Positions 28,146 through 40,500 are shown, counted from the first letter of the stretch. The stretch: DNA of 64,000 nucleotides from Cellvibrio sp. pealriver (GCF_001183545.1 NZ_KQ236688.1:1579149-1643148), one strand, 5' to 3'. Translations and numbers: made by a program. The notes: generated by a model from the sequence alone, not told the origin.

Positions 28146-28898
28146 TTATTCTTCCGCTGCAAAAAGCGAACGATTTAAATGAGGAGATGATTTTTTTGAA
28201 GATGGCGAGCTATTGTCTTGTTGTTCATCAGTTTCTTCGTCTACCAGCAACAAATTTCCGGCAAGATGATTACGAATTTGCTCAAGCCATTCATTACTCA
28301 CCAAGCTGATAATCAATGGGCGAATTTTGATCCAGCTTTCCCCTGAATCGATATCAGCCTCGGCAAAAAAGTTGATCAAACGCAGTTGACGTAAACGTTT
28401 AAAGGCCTGACGGCGCTCACCGATATTTTCTGGCAAGCTACGGCGCAATAAGCTTTTCATAGCCAAAGCAATTGCTTCCAATGACAAGGTGGCACAACCT
28501 TGCTCATCAATGCTGCCCTCGCGTAATGCCTTGTCATATTCCGCCCGCAACACTAACACTAAGGCCACTTCGTGTTGATTCAATCGGCTGCGCAGACCGG
28601 TATTAAAAGATTCATCTGCTTCATCGTCCATACCCGGAAGACGCGCCCCCGGCGGGAGAATCCGCACAAAGCGGAAATGGCTGTCATGCTGGAAGCGAAT
28701 TCCCATTAAATTAAAATAATCATTGATCAATTCGTGAATACGCAAAAACCGGTCATATAATTCCGCTTCAACTTGGCTATCATCACGGCACAATACACCA
28801 TAGTCCAAAAGACGCTGAACCAACTCGCGCCAGTTATCCAGACTCAAATTGTGTTTATCCAGCTGTTCTTGCAGCAATACACTTAATGGGTTACTCAT
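28146..28898 (-). CDS. mksE: MukE-like condensin subunit (MksE/JetB, DUF4194-like)
   Basis: Accessory subunit that binds the kleisin MksF. 250 residues, mostly helical winged-helix-like sequence, with [34 protein letters not shown] and [18 protein letters not shown] in the positions seen in the family, and a disordered Ser/Asp C-terminus. The ATG at 28898 overlaps the mksF stop by 8 nt; upstream in-frame starts at 28916 add six residues. mksB follows after 2 nt, so the three subunits are translated as a tight unit. Confidence 0.82.
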   Translation of the reverse strand: MSNPLSVLLQEQLDKHNLSLDNWRELVQRLLDYGVLCRDDSQVEAELYDRFLRIHELINDYFNLMGIRFQHDSHFRFVRILPPGARLPGMDDEADESFNTGLRSRLNQHEVALVLVLRAEYDKALREGSIDEQGCATLSLEAIALAMKSLLRRSLPENIGERRQAFKRLRQLRLINFFAEADIDSGESWIKIRPLIISLVSNEWLEQIRNHLAGNLLLVDEETDEQQDNSSPSSKKSSPHLNRSLFAAEE

Positions 28899-30411
28899 GC
28901 TCTGCACCATCATCAATCAGGCGAATAATAAATTCATCGCGCCGTGTAAAATAATTATTCGTCGATACCAGTGGTGCCCCTTGTAACCATGAAGCCTCTT
29001 GATCAACCTCAAAACGATAACGCGACGAAAGATTCGCAGCAGCACCCACTTCTATCGCATGGGATAAATTTAGTAGTTCTTGCATAGAATTCGCTTTTAA
29101 CTCGCTACTGCGAATATGTCCTTTATCAACAAGCGCGGCGTGTACATAATCGCGCAAACTGCTGGACTGTAAAATAAACGCTTTATCTAACGCCTGCTGG
29201 ATAAAAAGATCTTTCTGCGCCTCAACATCCAAGGCTTTATCATCATCCAGCATCGAGCGCACCACATGAATGGTTCGCGGCGCACGCAATTGAATTTGTG
29301 CAGGATCAACAAAACCAATATTCATGCTCGCAATCGATTCGCCCTGCTCAAGCAACAATTGATCTTGTTGCTCACCGCTTAATTTTCCTAATGCATGATA
29401 AATATCCATTAAATCATCTTGCCCTCGGCTGTTAATGTAACTGAGCTGGCGAATGATGATATCGGCGCGCTGGGTAAATGTATTAAGGGCGCGTCGCAGT
29501 GCTGGCAACATAATGTCGCATGCATTTTTTAAACGCGAATCAATCGTTTGCAGTAGTGTTTCCAAAAGGGAAATACCAGGAACGACTTTTTGTGGAAGAG
29601 CCTTGCGCAAACGAATTTCCATAACAGCACGCCAATCTTTTGCCGCTGTCTCTGCATCACCTTGACCGTATTTACGTTTGCGGCGAATTTTAGTGATGAT
29701 GTCCGCGATTTGATCGCGATACTTTTCAACACTATCTGCTGACAAACGAACTTCCAGATCGGGCTTGAACACAGTTTCCATAAAATCAAAAAATTCGTCG
29801 CTCGCCTGTTGAATCAGTTGGCGAGACTCAACCTCGCGCACTAATTGACGCTTGCGTTCTTCCAATTCAGCAATTACATCGGTGAAATCGCTAATAATGC
29901 GCTCTGAATATTCATAGGCATCGAGCAAGTCGTTGATTTCTCCTTGATCATAAAATGCCTGCAAACTATTGCGGGTATTGCGGGTATTGCGATTACGCGT
30001 GCGAAATTGATTAGCATCGTTATCGGCAAAGGGCTGGGTAAACAAACGCCCCATGCGACTGAAACCATAACTACTTTGTAAGCTAGTTTCATCAACCTGC
30101 TTTTCCAGCCACCCATTCTCAATTAAACGATTGATAATAAAACTGGCAAGGTCGCGCTGGGTTTTGAATCGCCCTTCAGTGACATCATCACTTTCTCCAG
30201 TTTCCGTATCGCCGTCAGCATCAAGGATCGGCGCACGAGCAATGGCTTCTTTAAAAATATCAACCAGTTGTTCGCGATTCATAGCATGACCATAATCGCG
30301 CAAGTCAGTATAAAGACGCTGATAAAGAAGTCGCAGGCACTCAGCGACTAGCTCACGGTACTTACCAGTGAGGGGATTAAAAAAATGCTGGCGGGAATCA
30401 CTAAAGAACAT
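28891..30411 (-). CDS. mksF: MukF-like kleisin subunit (MksF/JetA-type)
   Basis: Kleisin that bridges the heads of the MksB dimer and recruits MksE. The 506-residue protein begins with a winged-helix-like region ([46 protein letters not shown]), has a helical middle, and a C-terminal region ([10 protein letters not shown]) consistent with the family. First of the three subunit genes. The small membrane protein gene just upstream ends 25 nt before its start and may share the transcript. Confidence 0.82.
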   Translation of the reverse strand: MFFSDSRQHFFNPLTGKYRELVAECLRLLYQRLYTDLRDYGHAMNREQLVDIFKEAIARAPILDADGDTETGESDDVTEGRFKTQRDLASFIINRLIENGWLEKQVDETSLQSSYGFSRMGRLFTQPFADNDANQFRTRNRNTRNTRNSLQAFYDQGEINDLLDAYEYSERIISDFTDVIAELEERKRQLVREVESRQLIQQASDEFFDFMETVFKPDLEVRLSADSVEKYRDQIADIITKIRRKRKYGQGDAETAAKDWRAVMEIRLRKALPQKVVPGISLLETLLQTIDSRLKNACDIMLPALRRALNTFTQRADIIIRQLSYINSRGQDDLMDIYHALGKLSGEQQDQLLLEQGESIASMNIGFVDPAQIQLRAPRTIHVVRSMLDDDKALDVEAQKDLFIQQALDKAFILQSSSLRDYVHAALVDKGHIRSSELKANSMQELLNLSHAIEVGAAANLSSRYRFEVDQEASWLQGAPLVSTNNYFTRRDEFIIRLIDDGAEHE

Positions 30412-30436
30412 CAGGAATTGTCACAACGACAAACTG

Positions 30437-30808
30437 TTAAATACAGTGTTGAGCAAAGGTTTTTTGCTCATCAACAGTCCACTCTTTGGATGGCTTTACC
30501 ATCATCACTTCACACCAATCAGCAGAACCTGCTTCTGGATTCTTATTTTTCATTGCTTCAACTTTGGTTACTGATTCTTCAGGAATGATGTCGGTAATAG
30601 GTACATCAGGATTTGCAACAGTTTGCATTAATTGTGATTCAGCCTCTTGGGCAATTTTAGTTAACGCTTGCAGTTGAATCTCGGCATTCTTCTGTTGCTC
30701 AATTTGATACTTTGAATACATTAGCAAGGCAACACCAAGAAGAATGACAAGAAAACTACAAATGAACAATGCTGCAATCAGCTTGTTTGCACGAAAAAAA
30801 TTTAACAT
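30437..30808 (-). CDS. Single-pass membrane protein of unknown function, upstream of mksFEB
   Basis: 123 residues with one N-terminal membrane segment (about 10-31, LIAALFICSFLVILLGVALL), then a helical region and a periplasmic-looking tail containing two cysteines (DWCEVM and QHCI at the very end). No family recognised. It lies 25 nt before mksF on the same strand, so co-transcription with the condensin is likely. The two Cys may pair by disulfide if the tail is periplasmic. GGA lies about 7 nt before the ATG. Confidence 0.7.
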   Translation of the reverse strand: MLNFFRANKLIAALFICSFLVILLGVALLMYSKYQIEQQKNAEIQLQALTKIAQEAESQLMQTVANPDVPITDIIPEESVTKVEAMKNKNPEAGSADWCEVMMVKPSKEWTVDEQKTFAQHCI

Positions 30809-30862
30809 AGGAAATCCGAAATAAAGAACAATTAAAAATGTGACAAGAAATGATGGCGATAT

Positions 30863-31837
30863 CTATGCCGATAACCAATCAGCCAACTGTTCAGCGTAAT
30901 AGGTAATGATCAAATCTGCACCCGCACGCTTAAATGCCGTCATTGTTTCAAGCACAATCGCTTTTTCATCAATCACACCTGCTGCAGCGCCAGCCTTGAT
31001 CATGGCGTATTCGCCACTTACATGATAAACCGCCAATGGCCGCGCAGAATTTGCGCGGATATGGGCAAGCACATCCAAATAGGCGATACCGGGCTTAACC
31101 ATTAAAATATCCGCGCCCTCGGCTTCATCTTGCATGGATTCCGCAAGCGCTTCGCGCCCATTAGCAGGATCCATTTGATAGGTGTTGCGTGTCCCTTTGA
31201 AACTGCTATCGACCGCATCCCTGAATGGCCCGTAAAAAGCTGACGCAAATTTAGTAGAGTAAGACATAACAGGTATGTGCGTATAACCCGCTTCATCCAA
31301 GGCTTGGCGAATAGCGCTGATCATTCCATCCATCATGCCCGATGGTGCAATCATGTCAGCACCCGCCTGTGCAGCCATCACAACTTGTTTTTGCAAATTC
31401 ATGAGGGTTTTATCGTTATCAACATCATCATCGCAAACTACACCGCAGTGCCCATGCTCGGTGTATTCACAAAAACAATTATCACTTATCACCAACATAT
31501 CCGGTTGCGCTTGTTTCGCGATGCGTATCATACGTGCCAACAAACCGTGTTCACACCAAGTATCAGAACCCTCATAATCCTTATGGGTTGATACACCGAA
31601 TAAAATAACCGCTTTAATGCCTTTGCTCCATGCACGGGTAACAATCTCGGCCAAATGTGATTCAGGATAGCGATAAACACCTGGCATCGATTTGATAGCT
31701 ACCGGCGCAGCAATTCCCTCCTCAATAAAAATAGGCAAAATAAAATCATTCATCGACACTTGGGTTTCACGCACCAACGCGCGCAAAGCAGTGGTTTTAC
31801 GCAAACGGCGAAAACGGAAATCCGGTGTTACTAACAT
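30863..31837 (-). CDS. hemB: Delta-aminolevulinic acid dehydratase (porphobilinogen synthase)
   Basis: Condenses two 5-aminolevulinate molecules to porphobilinogen in heme synthesis. The 324-residue protein has the zinc-type cysteines C121, C123 and C131 in NCFCEYTEHGHC, and the Schiff-base lysines K196 (SYSTKFASAFYGPFR) and K248 (MVKPG). It is therefore the Zn-dependent form, unlike the Mg-type of Pseudomonas aeruginosa. It lies between the Mks-associated gene and a small unknown, same strand. Confidence 0.96.
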   Translation of the reverse strand: MLVTPDFRFRRLRKTTALRALVRETQVSMNDFILPIFIEEGIAAPVAIKSMPGVYRYPESHLAEIVTRAWSKGIKAVILFGVSTHKDYEGSDTWCEHGLLARMIRIAKQAQPDMLVISDNCFCEYTEHGHCGVVCDDDVDNDKTLMNLQKQVVMAAQAGADMIAPSGMMDGMISAIRQALDEAGYTHIPVMSYSTKFASAFYGPFRDAVDSSFKGTRNTYQMDPANGREALAESMQDEAEGADILMVKPGIAYLDVLAHIRANSARPLAVYHVSGEYAMIKAGAAAGVIDEKAIVLETMTAFKRAGADLIITYYAEQLADWLSA

Positions 31838-31859
31838 AGGAAAAACCTGACGGAATTAA

Positions 31860-32285
31860 TTAAATATTCAACGAGCCTTCATGGCTCCATTCACAACGCA
31901 CGCGCATATCACCTGAACCGGGCTTGTGGTAACTGCCATTAGCTTCCCAGGTGAATGTGTGCGTACCGGATAATTCAGTTTCTAAATGCACAGTGGCGGA
32001 TACCCAATACATACGGCTCAACAATGATTCAAACTGGGCAATCCATTGATCCCATTCATATTCCACCGCTTTATAAGATGCACCAAAGTGCATAACCTCC
32101 GTTTGATAATTAAACAACGGAGAATCCACACTGGGAATCGAAAACATTTCTTGGCTTAAAAATGGCCACTCATCTGCATGAGGTAAGGACAACATTGCTT
32201 CACGATTCGTTCGGATACGCTCTGACTCCACCATAGACGGTGATATATCCTTGATACAACCGTAAACAATTGACTCTTGATCCAT
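31860..32285 (-). CDS. Conserved-looking protein of unknown function
   Basis: 141 residues without signal peptide or membrane segment. It is rich in aromatic residues, with WDQWIAQFESLLSRMYWVSATVHLETELSGTHTFTWEA and a C-terminal RVRCEWSHEG. No known domain recognised; the alternating strand pattern suggests a compact beta-rich fold. The ATG at 32285 has GGAG 5 nt upstream; a GTG at 32291 overlaps that site and is less likely. It sits between hemB (22 nt before its start) and the lipoprotein gene, all on the minus strand. Confidence 0.65.
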   Translation of the reverse strand: MDQESIVYGCIKDISPSMVESERIRTNREAMLSLPHADEWPFLSQEMFSIPSVDSPLFNYQTEVMHFGASYKAVEYEWDQWIAQFESLLSRMYWVSATVHLETELSGTHTFTWEANGSYHKPGSGDMRVRCEWSHEGSLNI

Positions 32286-32332
32286 AATCACTCCGCTATT
32301 TGCTTTGCAATAAAATCGTTAATCACTGCCAG

Positions 32333-32932
32333 CTAAAATGGCCACCACCAACTTCCTTTAAAACGCTCTTCGCATGTCTGTAATTGCGCCTGATATTGTT
32401 GCGCGCGACTTTCTACTTTGCTTGCCGTATTCATCAACCAGTTTTTTTGACGGTAGGTTGCTCTGTTATATCCACCATGTCCTTCGTGGTAAGCCAAATA
32501 CAAGTTATAACTATCGTTCAACCCTATACGGCTGCGTTTCTGGCTTTGTTTGTTATCCCAGCCGATAAAATCAATTGCGTCGGCAAAATTATCGCGCCGC
32601 GACCAGCCATTACCACTTTGGTCCTGATACTCATTCCACACATCATCTTTTGCTTGTGGATAACCATAGGCATCACTTTTTCGCGGACCAGGTATCACCC
32701 ACAATATTTTTGTGCGTGGTGTACGCGCATTGTGTTTGAATTGCGATTCTTGATACATGATGGACATCATCACTGGCACAGAAGATCCCCAACGCTTTTC
32801 CGCTTTTTTGGAGTCTTTATACCAAGAGGGCTTATCGTCAAAAATATCGCATAAGTTATTAGGATTTGATGGTCTGGTGGTTGAACAACCCACTAATCCA
32901 AGCAATATCGAAAACAATAAAATCCGAATCAT
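32333..32932 (-). CDS. Lipoprotein with lysozyme-like (SLT) domain
   Basis: A 199-residue predicted outer-membrane or periplasmic lipoprotein, lipobox LVGC with the lipidated Cys16. The mature part resembles the transglycosylase SLT fold: MYQESQFKHNA with candidate catalytic E62, then SDAYGYPQA (Gly-Tyr motif) and LYLAYHEGHGGY. Probably a murein lytic transglycosylase. It lies 9 nt downstream of the SWIM-finger gene and so follows the ligA cluster. Activity on peptidoglycan is inferred from the motifs only. Confidence 0.78.
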   Translation of the reverse strand: MIRILLFSILLGLVGCSTTRPSNPNNLCDIFDDKPSWYKDSKKAEKRWGSSVPVMMSIMYQESQFKHNARTPRTKILWVIPGPRKSDAYGYPQAKDDVWNEYQDQSGNGWSRRDNFADAIDFIGWDNKQSQKRSRIGLNDSYNLYLAYHEGHGGYNRATYRQKNWLMNTASKVESRAQQYQAQLQTCEERFKGSWWWPF

Positions 32933-32941
32933 AATCAGATA

Positions 32942-33265
32942 TCAACCTTTCATTATCTTAGCAAGCTCAGACTTAACGACTTTAAGCTTCTGCTGTAATA
33001 ATTCAGACTCAAACTCTAATTTTTGATACTCAATGAAATTATTAAACAATTTGGAGTCTTTTACATTTTCAAGAAAAGCATCCAACGCCCCCTCTAACCC
33101 AGATTGAAGCCCCTTACTTTCTCCTTTTAGCAAACCTAGTCGATGCTTACAAATTTGCTTTTTCAGACCAGCTTGGCACGTGCAACTCATAACTCCCTTT
33201 TCGGAGTCACATTCAATTTTATATGGCTCAACAGATGAACCCTGAACATAGAATATAAAATTCAC
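32942..33265 (-). CDS. SWIM-type zinc finger small protein
   Basis: 107 residues. C28-x-C30-x8-C39-x-H41 fits the SWIM zinc-finger pattern CxCxnCxH, used for DNA or protein binding. The rest is a predicted coiled coil (about 75-105: EYQKLEFESELLQQKLKVVK). It starts with GTG (33265) with AGGGAG 7 nt upstream and follows ligA by 14 nt. Base composition is as AT-rich as the C-terminal part of ligA. A small SWIM protein behind ligA suggests a link to DNA metabolism, but this is inference. Confidence 0.7.
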   Translation of the reverse strand: MNFIFYVQGSSVEPYKIECDSEKGVMSCTCQAGLKKQICKHRLGLLKGESKGLQSGLEGALDAFLENVKDSKLFNNFIEYQKLEFESELLQQKLKVVKSELAKIMKG

Positions 33266-33279
33266 ACCGATCTCCCTTG

Positions 33280-35694
<2,415 letters not shown>

Positions 35695-35758
35695 TCATGC
35701 CTTAGCTTGCAATTTTTCTCGCACCTCCTTGTGACGATAAAAGTTCATATGTAATGAA

Positions 35759-36961
35759 TTAACGAGGCGGCCGACGGAATAAACGCATACGCTCAAAGTC
35801 GCGAATACGTTGCCTGCAATGTTCCAAGGTTTGACGAGTCATTACACTACGTTGCTCGTCCTTTAATTCACCATTGAGTGCTTCCGCAATAGCACGAGCT
35901 GTATCCGCCATCAGATCAAATGATTGCATTGAGTCCGCATTAATTGGCAATGTCATGAACAGGCTGACACCCGGTGTTTCAAAGTCATCCATAGCATCCA
36001 GATCAAACGTACCCGGCTTAACCATATTCGCCATACTGAACAACAGTGCACCTTCACCTTTTGTATCACTGTGACGATGAAAAATATCCATACTGCCGTA
36101 GCGCATACCACATTTCAAAATAACATCTAACAGTTCGCCACCATTAAACATCTCACCTTTGTGAGCCATAACATTAATAATGAGTACTTCTTCCGGTTCG
36201 GAGGGTTGCTTTTCTGCAAATTGTTGTTGCGATGAGTTACCAGAAGCATTTCCATACTCCTGATCTTCCGAATATTCTTCATCATCATATTCGTCCTCAT
36301 CGTAGCCATCATCTTCATAGCCATCATTATCTTCCGGATTCAATGCTTCCGTATCATCCAGATCATCATCACCAATCTCGTCATCTTGCTCATATTCGGA
36401 ATTGCTATCGTAATCTTCGCGATACTCTTCAGCATCATAATCTTCAGTTTCGTAACGATTTTGCGAGCCCGCTTCACGATCATCATAGTCTTCATCAAGA
36501 TCACTTTCCCTATTCGCAGAAAAACTCGGCTCAATACGGTCCTCCAATGGCAGAGAGCGATTTTTATTGTCGTCAACTGATTCCATCAGCATAGGTACCG
36601 CCTGCCCCAGATTTAAACTGGTTTGCTGCGGCTCACGCTGCACACGAGGGGAAATTGCATCTTGCTCTCTGGACTGATGCTTTTCCAAATACGATTTGGC
36701 CTGCGCCTTTTTTTCAATACTGGGGATAGGTGCTGAAACATCACGTTTGCCAACTACCCTTGCGCCACCATTTGGGAGCTCACTGGTATAACTTGGAGCC
36801 TCATCTTCTACATCGTCGTAATCTGATGATTGTTTTATATTTTTTTTCAATGAGCGGGAGACTTTGATGTTGCCATTACGCTCATTGCGCTTACGCCTGA
36901 TCCCATCCGCCAGTATCAACAGGATTAGTAAGGTACTTATGATGATGACCAAATCTTTCAT
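35759..36961 (-). CDS. zipA: Cell division protein ZipA
   Basis: Inner-membrane protein that anchors FtsZ at the septum. 400 residues: membrane segment at 2-19 (LVIIISTLLILLILADG), basic stretch, long linker, and C-terminal ZipA domain (about 260-390) with NVMAHKGEMFNGGELLDVILKCG, FHRH, FSMANMVKPGTFDLD and GVSLFMTLP. The linker between about 150 and 250 is made almost wholly of Asp, Glu and Tyr in place of the Pro/Gln-rich linker of E. coli ZipA. The first in-frame TTG (36988) precedes the real ATG at 36961. It lies 29 nt after smc. Confidence 0.92.
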   Translation of the reverse strand: MKDLVIIISTLLILLILADGIRRKRNERNGNIKVSRSLKKNIKQSSDYDDVEDEAPSYTSELPNGGARVVGKRDVSAPIPSIEKKAQAKSYLEKHQSREQDAISPRVQREPQQTSLNLGQAVPMLMESVDDNKNRSLPLEDRIEPSFSANRESDLDEDYDDREAGSQNRYETEDYDAEEYREDYDSNSEYEQDDEIGDDDLDDTEALNPEDNDGYEDDGYDEDEYDDEEYSEDQEYGNASGNSSQQQFAEKQPSEPEEVLIINVMAHKGEMFNGGELLDVILKCGMRYGSMDIFHRHSDTKGEGALLFSMANMVKPGTFDLDAMDDFETPGVSLFMTLPINADSMQSFDLMADTARAIAEALNGELKDEQRSVMTRQTLEHCRQRIRDFERMRLFRRPPR

Positions 36962-36990
36962 AAGGTTATCCGTAAAAAATGAGTTCAATG

Positions 36991-39900
36991 TTAAACCGCA
37001 GCTAATTCTGCAGCTTCATCCACATCTACTGTTACCAAACGCGAAACACCAGGCTCGTGCATAGTAACGCCTAATAATTGGTGAGCCATTTCCATCGCAT
37101 TTTTATTATGTGTGATGTAAATAAACTGCACTTGCGATGACATTTCTTCAACCATGCGTGCATATCGACCCACGTTCGCATCATCTAAGGGTGCATCCAC
37201 TTCATCCAACATACAGAAAGGCGCAGGATTCAAACGGAAAATCGAAAACACCAACGCAATCGCAGTCAATGCTTTTTCACCACCCGATAATAAATGAATG
37301 GTGCTATTACGCTTGCCCGGTGGACGAGCCATAATCGTAATGCCAGTATCGAGCAACTCCTCTCCCGTCAATTCCAAATAGGCATGACCACCGCCAAATA
37401 CTTTAGGAAATAATTCCTGCAAACTTTTGTTAACCTGATCAAAGGTTTCTTTAAAGCGAGTACGGGTTTCACGATCAATACGCTTTATCGCATTTTCCAA
37501 AGTCTCAAGCGCTTCCATCAAATCTGCATTTTGTGCATCAAGATAATTTTTCCGCTCGGACTCTGTTTTATATTCATCAATTGCCGCCAGGTTAATCGGC
37601 CCCAAACGAGCAATCTTACCGGCAAGACTTTCAAGCTCTTCTTCCAGCGGTTTTACTTCCGTACCGTCCGGCATTTCCGCCAAAATAAGATCCAGATTTA
37701 GCTCTTCTTCCTCAAGCTGCTCAACAATACCGGCACGCTGAACTTCGAACATTTGTGCAGCCAAACGCTCTTGCTCCAAATGCGCGCGGACGGCTTGGAC
37801 TTCTTGTTCTGCACGATTACGTGCCTGCTCTGAATTACGCAGCTCATGCTCCACCGTTTCAAGCGCACGGCGCGCTTCGGTAAGCGATGCCTCAACGGAA
37901 AGGCGTTTTGCCAAAGACGCTTCCAATTCCAGCTTATATTCTTCAACTGGATCACGATTATCAGCAATATTCGCAAGAAGTTGTTCGCGACGCTCTTGTA
38001 AACGCGATGTCTGCTCACGCAGCCGCCCAATACCTAAACGGATAGAATCCAATTGAGTTTTAACAGACTGGTAGCGCATTGCAATTTCGTGCGCTTTGTC
38101 TTTGTCATGTCGGGCGCGCTGACGGGCGCTATCCAAGCCGGTACGGATGTCGTCGCGCTGCTGCAAAAGCGATTCACGCAAATCCGTGTCCTGCTCCATC
38201 ATTTCAATCGCTTCGCTAAGGATCATCCGTGCTTCAGATAGATGCTCTGCTTCCTGCTCCATTTGCTCACGCGCTTCACGGATTTCATTGTCTGCGCGTT
38301 CACGACGCATATTCATTTGTTCGATGCGAACTTGCTTGGCACTTAACTGTGAACGCAATTCACCGTACTTACGGCTTTGCTCATCCACTTCGCGACGCAG
38401 ATTTTCACGATCTTGCTCCAGGCGTTTGATCGCTGCACGACCTTCCTCAAGCTGCTCATTTAACAATTCAATGTTTTGTTCTGCATCAGCAATAGATGCG
38501 CTCAACTCTTCCAATTCTTGCCGGCGAGCAATCACACCTGAACTCGCATCGGTATCGCGCGTAACACGAACCCAATGCGGACTAATCCAAATGCCATCGC
38601 GAGTAATAACCGATTCATTTGCAGAGAGCTGTTTGCGCAATAAAAGTGCTGCGGACAATTCATCGGCGATATAAATACCGGCTAACAATCCTTTGACATC
38701 CCAGGCAGCAGTTACTTTCGAGCTCAATAGCGTACTTTTACTGGATGCCCCTGCTGCAGATTGAGCATGGGTATCAAACAATACCACTTCACCTTGCGTG
38801 AGGTTTTCTAACAAGCCAGCAACTGTATCTACTTGATCGATACAAACCGCTTGCAGCGTATTCCCAAGCACAGTTTCCAGGGCTTTATCCCAACCATCTG
38901 CAACAGAAACTAATTCAGCTAACCGTGAATTACCGGTTAAATTATTGTGTTCGAGCCACTGGGTAACCGCTTTGTTTTTCTCACCCAGTGCAGCCTGCTG
39001 CAAAGCCTCAAGTGAGGCATGTCGGCCACGCATTGTTTGAAGCTTGCTGCGCGCTTGGTCAAGCTCATTAATTAATTGGTTGTTAGTATTGCGAGTAGTA
39101 TCCAGTTGCTCTGTAAACGTATCCAACTGTGTACGCTTTTCGTCGGCAACGAGATCCAATTCTGCAAGCTGCTCTGTCAATTGAGCGATAGAGTCATCTT
39201 CATTACTATCTTGAAGGTTATTTTTTTCTTCGCGCAATTTCTCTATGCGCTGCAATAAACGCTGTTGTACTTGTTCGAGATGCTGAATACGGGACTGTTG
39301 CACCTCGGCTCGTTGACGCGGTTCAGCTGCTCGCTGGTTAAAACTGTCCCATTCATTTTGCCAACGCTGCATCGCCTCTTCTGCATCGATTAATGATTCG
39401 CCAGAAGTTTCTTCAGCCGCCTTAACCAATTCTAATTCCGGCTCAAGCTCTAAAAGCTCAGCCTCCCATGCTTCGGTTTTTTGCGTGTCGATTAATAAAT
39501 TTTCTTCAGCTTCTTTACTATCGCGCGTGGTTTGATCCAAATCAGTTTGCAGCTGGCGCGCACGTTCGTTTGCGTGTTGGATACTTTGCTCAAGACGGGC
39601 GATTTCTGCCCCTATCGCATAATAACGGCCTTGAACCTCATTAAATTTATCGCCAAGCTCAGTGTACTGGCTGCGGTACTTTTCGATTTGGGTGTCTTTG
39701 TTGACCTGATCCGTAACAAAGGACTCCATACGCAGTTCAAGATCGCGAATACCGGCTTGTTTAGCCTTGGCTTGCATATCCAATTGTTGGTACTTAAGAG
39801 CTTGCAATTGCGCTTTAAGTAAACGCTCTTCTTTTTTGTATTCTGCGTACTTCTCAGCGGCTTGAGCCTGACGCTGTAAACGCGCGAGCTGGCGCTCAAG

Positions 39901-40500
39901 CTCATCGCGGATGTCAGTTAGACGCTCAAGGTTTTCCTGCGTACGACGCATACGGCTTTCGGTATCACGGCGACGCTCTTTGTATTTGGAGATGCCTGCA
40001 GCTTCTTCAATATAGACACGTAAATCTTCAGGTTTGGCCTCGATCAGTTTAGAGATCATCCCTTGTTCGATAATCGCGTAACTGCGAGGACCGAGACCAG
40101 TACCAAGGAAAATGTCGGTGATATCCCGGCGGCGACATTTGGTGCCGTTCAAGTAATAGCTGTTATCGCCATCGCGGGAAACTTTACGTTTGATGCTGAT
40201 TTCAGTAAAGGCGGCGTATTCGCCAAGCAGGGTACCATCTGAATTATCAAAAACCAGTTCAATAGAAGCCTGGCCAACCGGTTTACGACCACTTGAACCG
40301 TTAAAAATAACGTCCGTCATGTTCTCGCCGCGCAGGTTTTTAGCGGAGGATTCCCCCATTACCCAGCGAACAGCGTCAATAATGTTGGACTTTCCACAGC
40401 CATTTGGGCCAACAACAGCGCATAGGTTGCTGGGAAAGTTGACCGTTGTAGGATCAACAAACGATTTAAAGCCAGCCAGCTTGATGCACTTTAGCCGCAT
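36991..40500 (-). CDS. smc: Chromosome segregation ATPase SMC
   Basis: Core of the SMC-ScpAB condensin. 1169 residues: Walker A GPNGCGKSN (31-39), coiled-coil arms, hinge (about 510-640, around ELVSVADGWDKALETVLGN), signature LLSGGEKALTAIALVFSIF and Walker B FCMLDEVDAPLDD. Length matches bacterial SMC. It is followed by zipA and ligA, a Pseudomonas-type order. A separate MukBEF-like condensin (mksFEB) is encoded about 9 kb away in the same window. ScpA and ScpB are not in the window. Confidence 0.96.
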   Translation of the reverse strand: MRLKCIKLAGFKSFVDPTTVNFPSNLCAVVGPNGCGKSNIIDAVRWVMGESSAKNLRGENMTDVIFNGSSGRKPVGQASIELVFDNSDGTLLGEYAAFTEISIKRKVSRDGDNSYYLNGTKCRRRDITDIFLGTGLGPRSYAIIEQGMISKLIEAKPEDLRVYIEEAAGISKYKERRRDTESRMRRTQENLERLTDIRDELERQLARLQRQAQAAEKYAEYKKEERLLKAQLQALKYQQLDMQAKAKQAGIRDLELRMESFVTDQVNKDTQIEKYRSQYTELGDKFNEVQGRYYAIGAEIARLEQSIQHANERARQLQTDLDQTTRDSKEAEENLLIDTQKTEAWEAELLELEPELELVKAAEETSGESLIDAEEAMQRWQNEWDSFNQRAAEPRQRAEVQQSRIQHLEQVQQRLLQRIEKLREEKNNLQDSNEDDSIAQLTEQLAELDLVADEKRTQLDTFTEQLDTTRNTNNQLINELDQARSKLQTMRGRHASLEALQQAALGEKNKAVTQWLEHNNLTGNSRLAELVSVADGWDKALETVLGNTLQAVCIDQVDTVAGLLENLTQGEVVLFDTHAQSAAGASSKSTLLSSKVTAAWDVKGLLAGIYIADELSAALLLRKQLSANESVITRDGIWISPHWVRVTRDTDASSGVIARRQELEELSASIADAEQNIELLNEQLEEGRAAIKRLEQDRENLRREVDEQSRKYGELRSQLSAKQVRIEQMNMRRERADNEIREAREQMEQEAEHLSEARMILSEAIEMMEQDTDLRESLLQQRDDIRTGLDSARQRARHDKDKAHEIAMRYQSVKTQLDSIRLGIGRLREQTSRLQERREQLLANIADNRDPVEEYKLELEASLAKRLSVEASLTEARRALETVEHELRNSEQARNRAEQEVQAVRAHLEQERLAAQMFEVQRAGIVEQLEEEELNLDLILAEMPDGTEVKPLEEELESLAGKIARLGPINLAAIDEYKTESERKNYLDAQNADLMEALETLENAIKRIDRETRTRFKETFDQVNKSLQELFPKVFGGGHAYLELTGEELLDTGITIMARPPGKRNSTIHLLSGGEKALTAIALVFSIFRLNPAPFCMLDEVDAPLDDANVGRYARMVEEMSSQVQFIYITHNKNAMEMAHQLLGVTMHEPGVSRLVTVDVDEAAELAAV

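Noticed and set aside
24490..30411. Complete Wadjet defence system
   Set aside because: The three SMC-like subunits are present but the toprim nuclease JetD is not on either side; only an Mks core can be supported.
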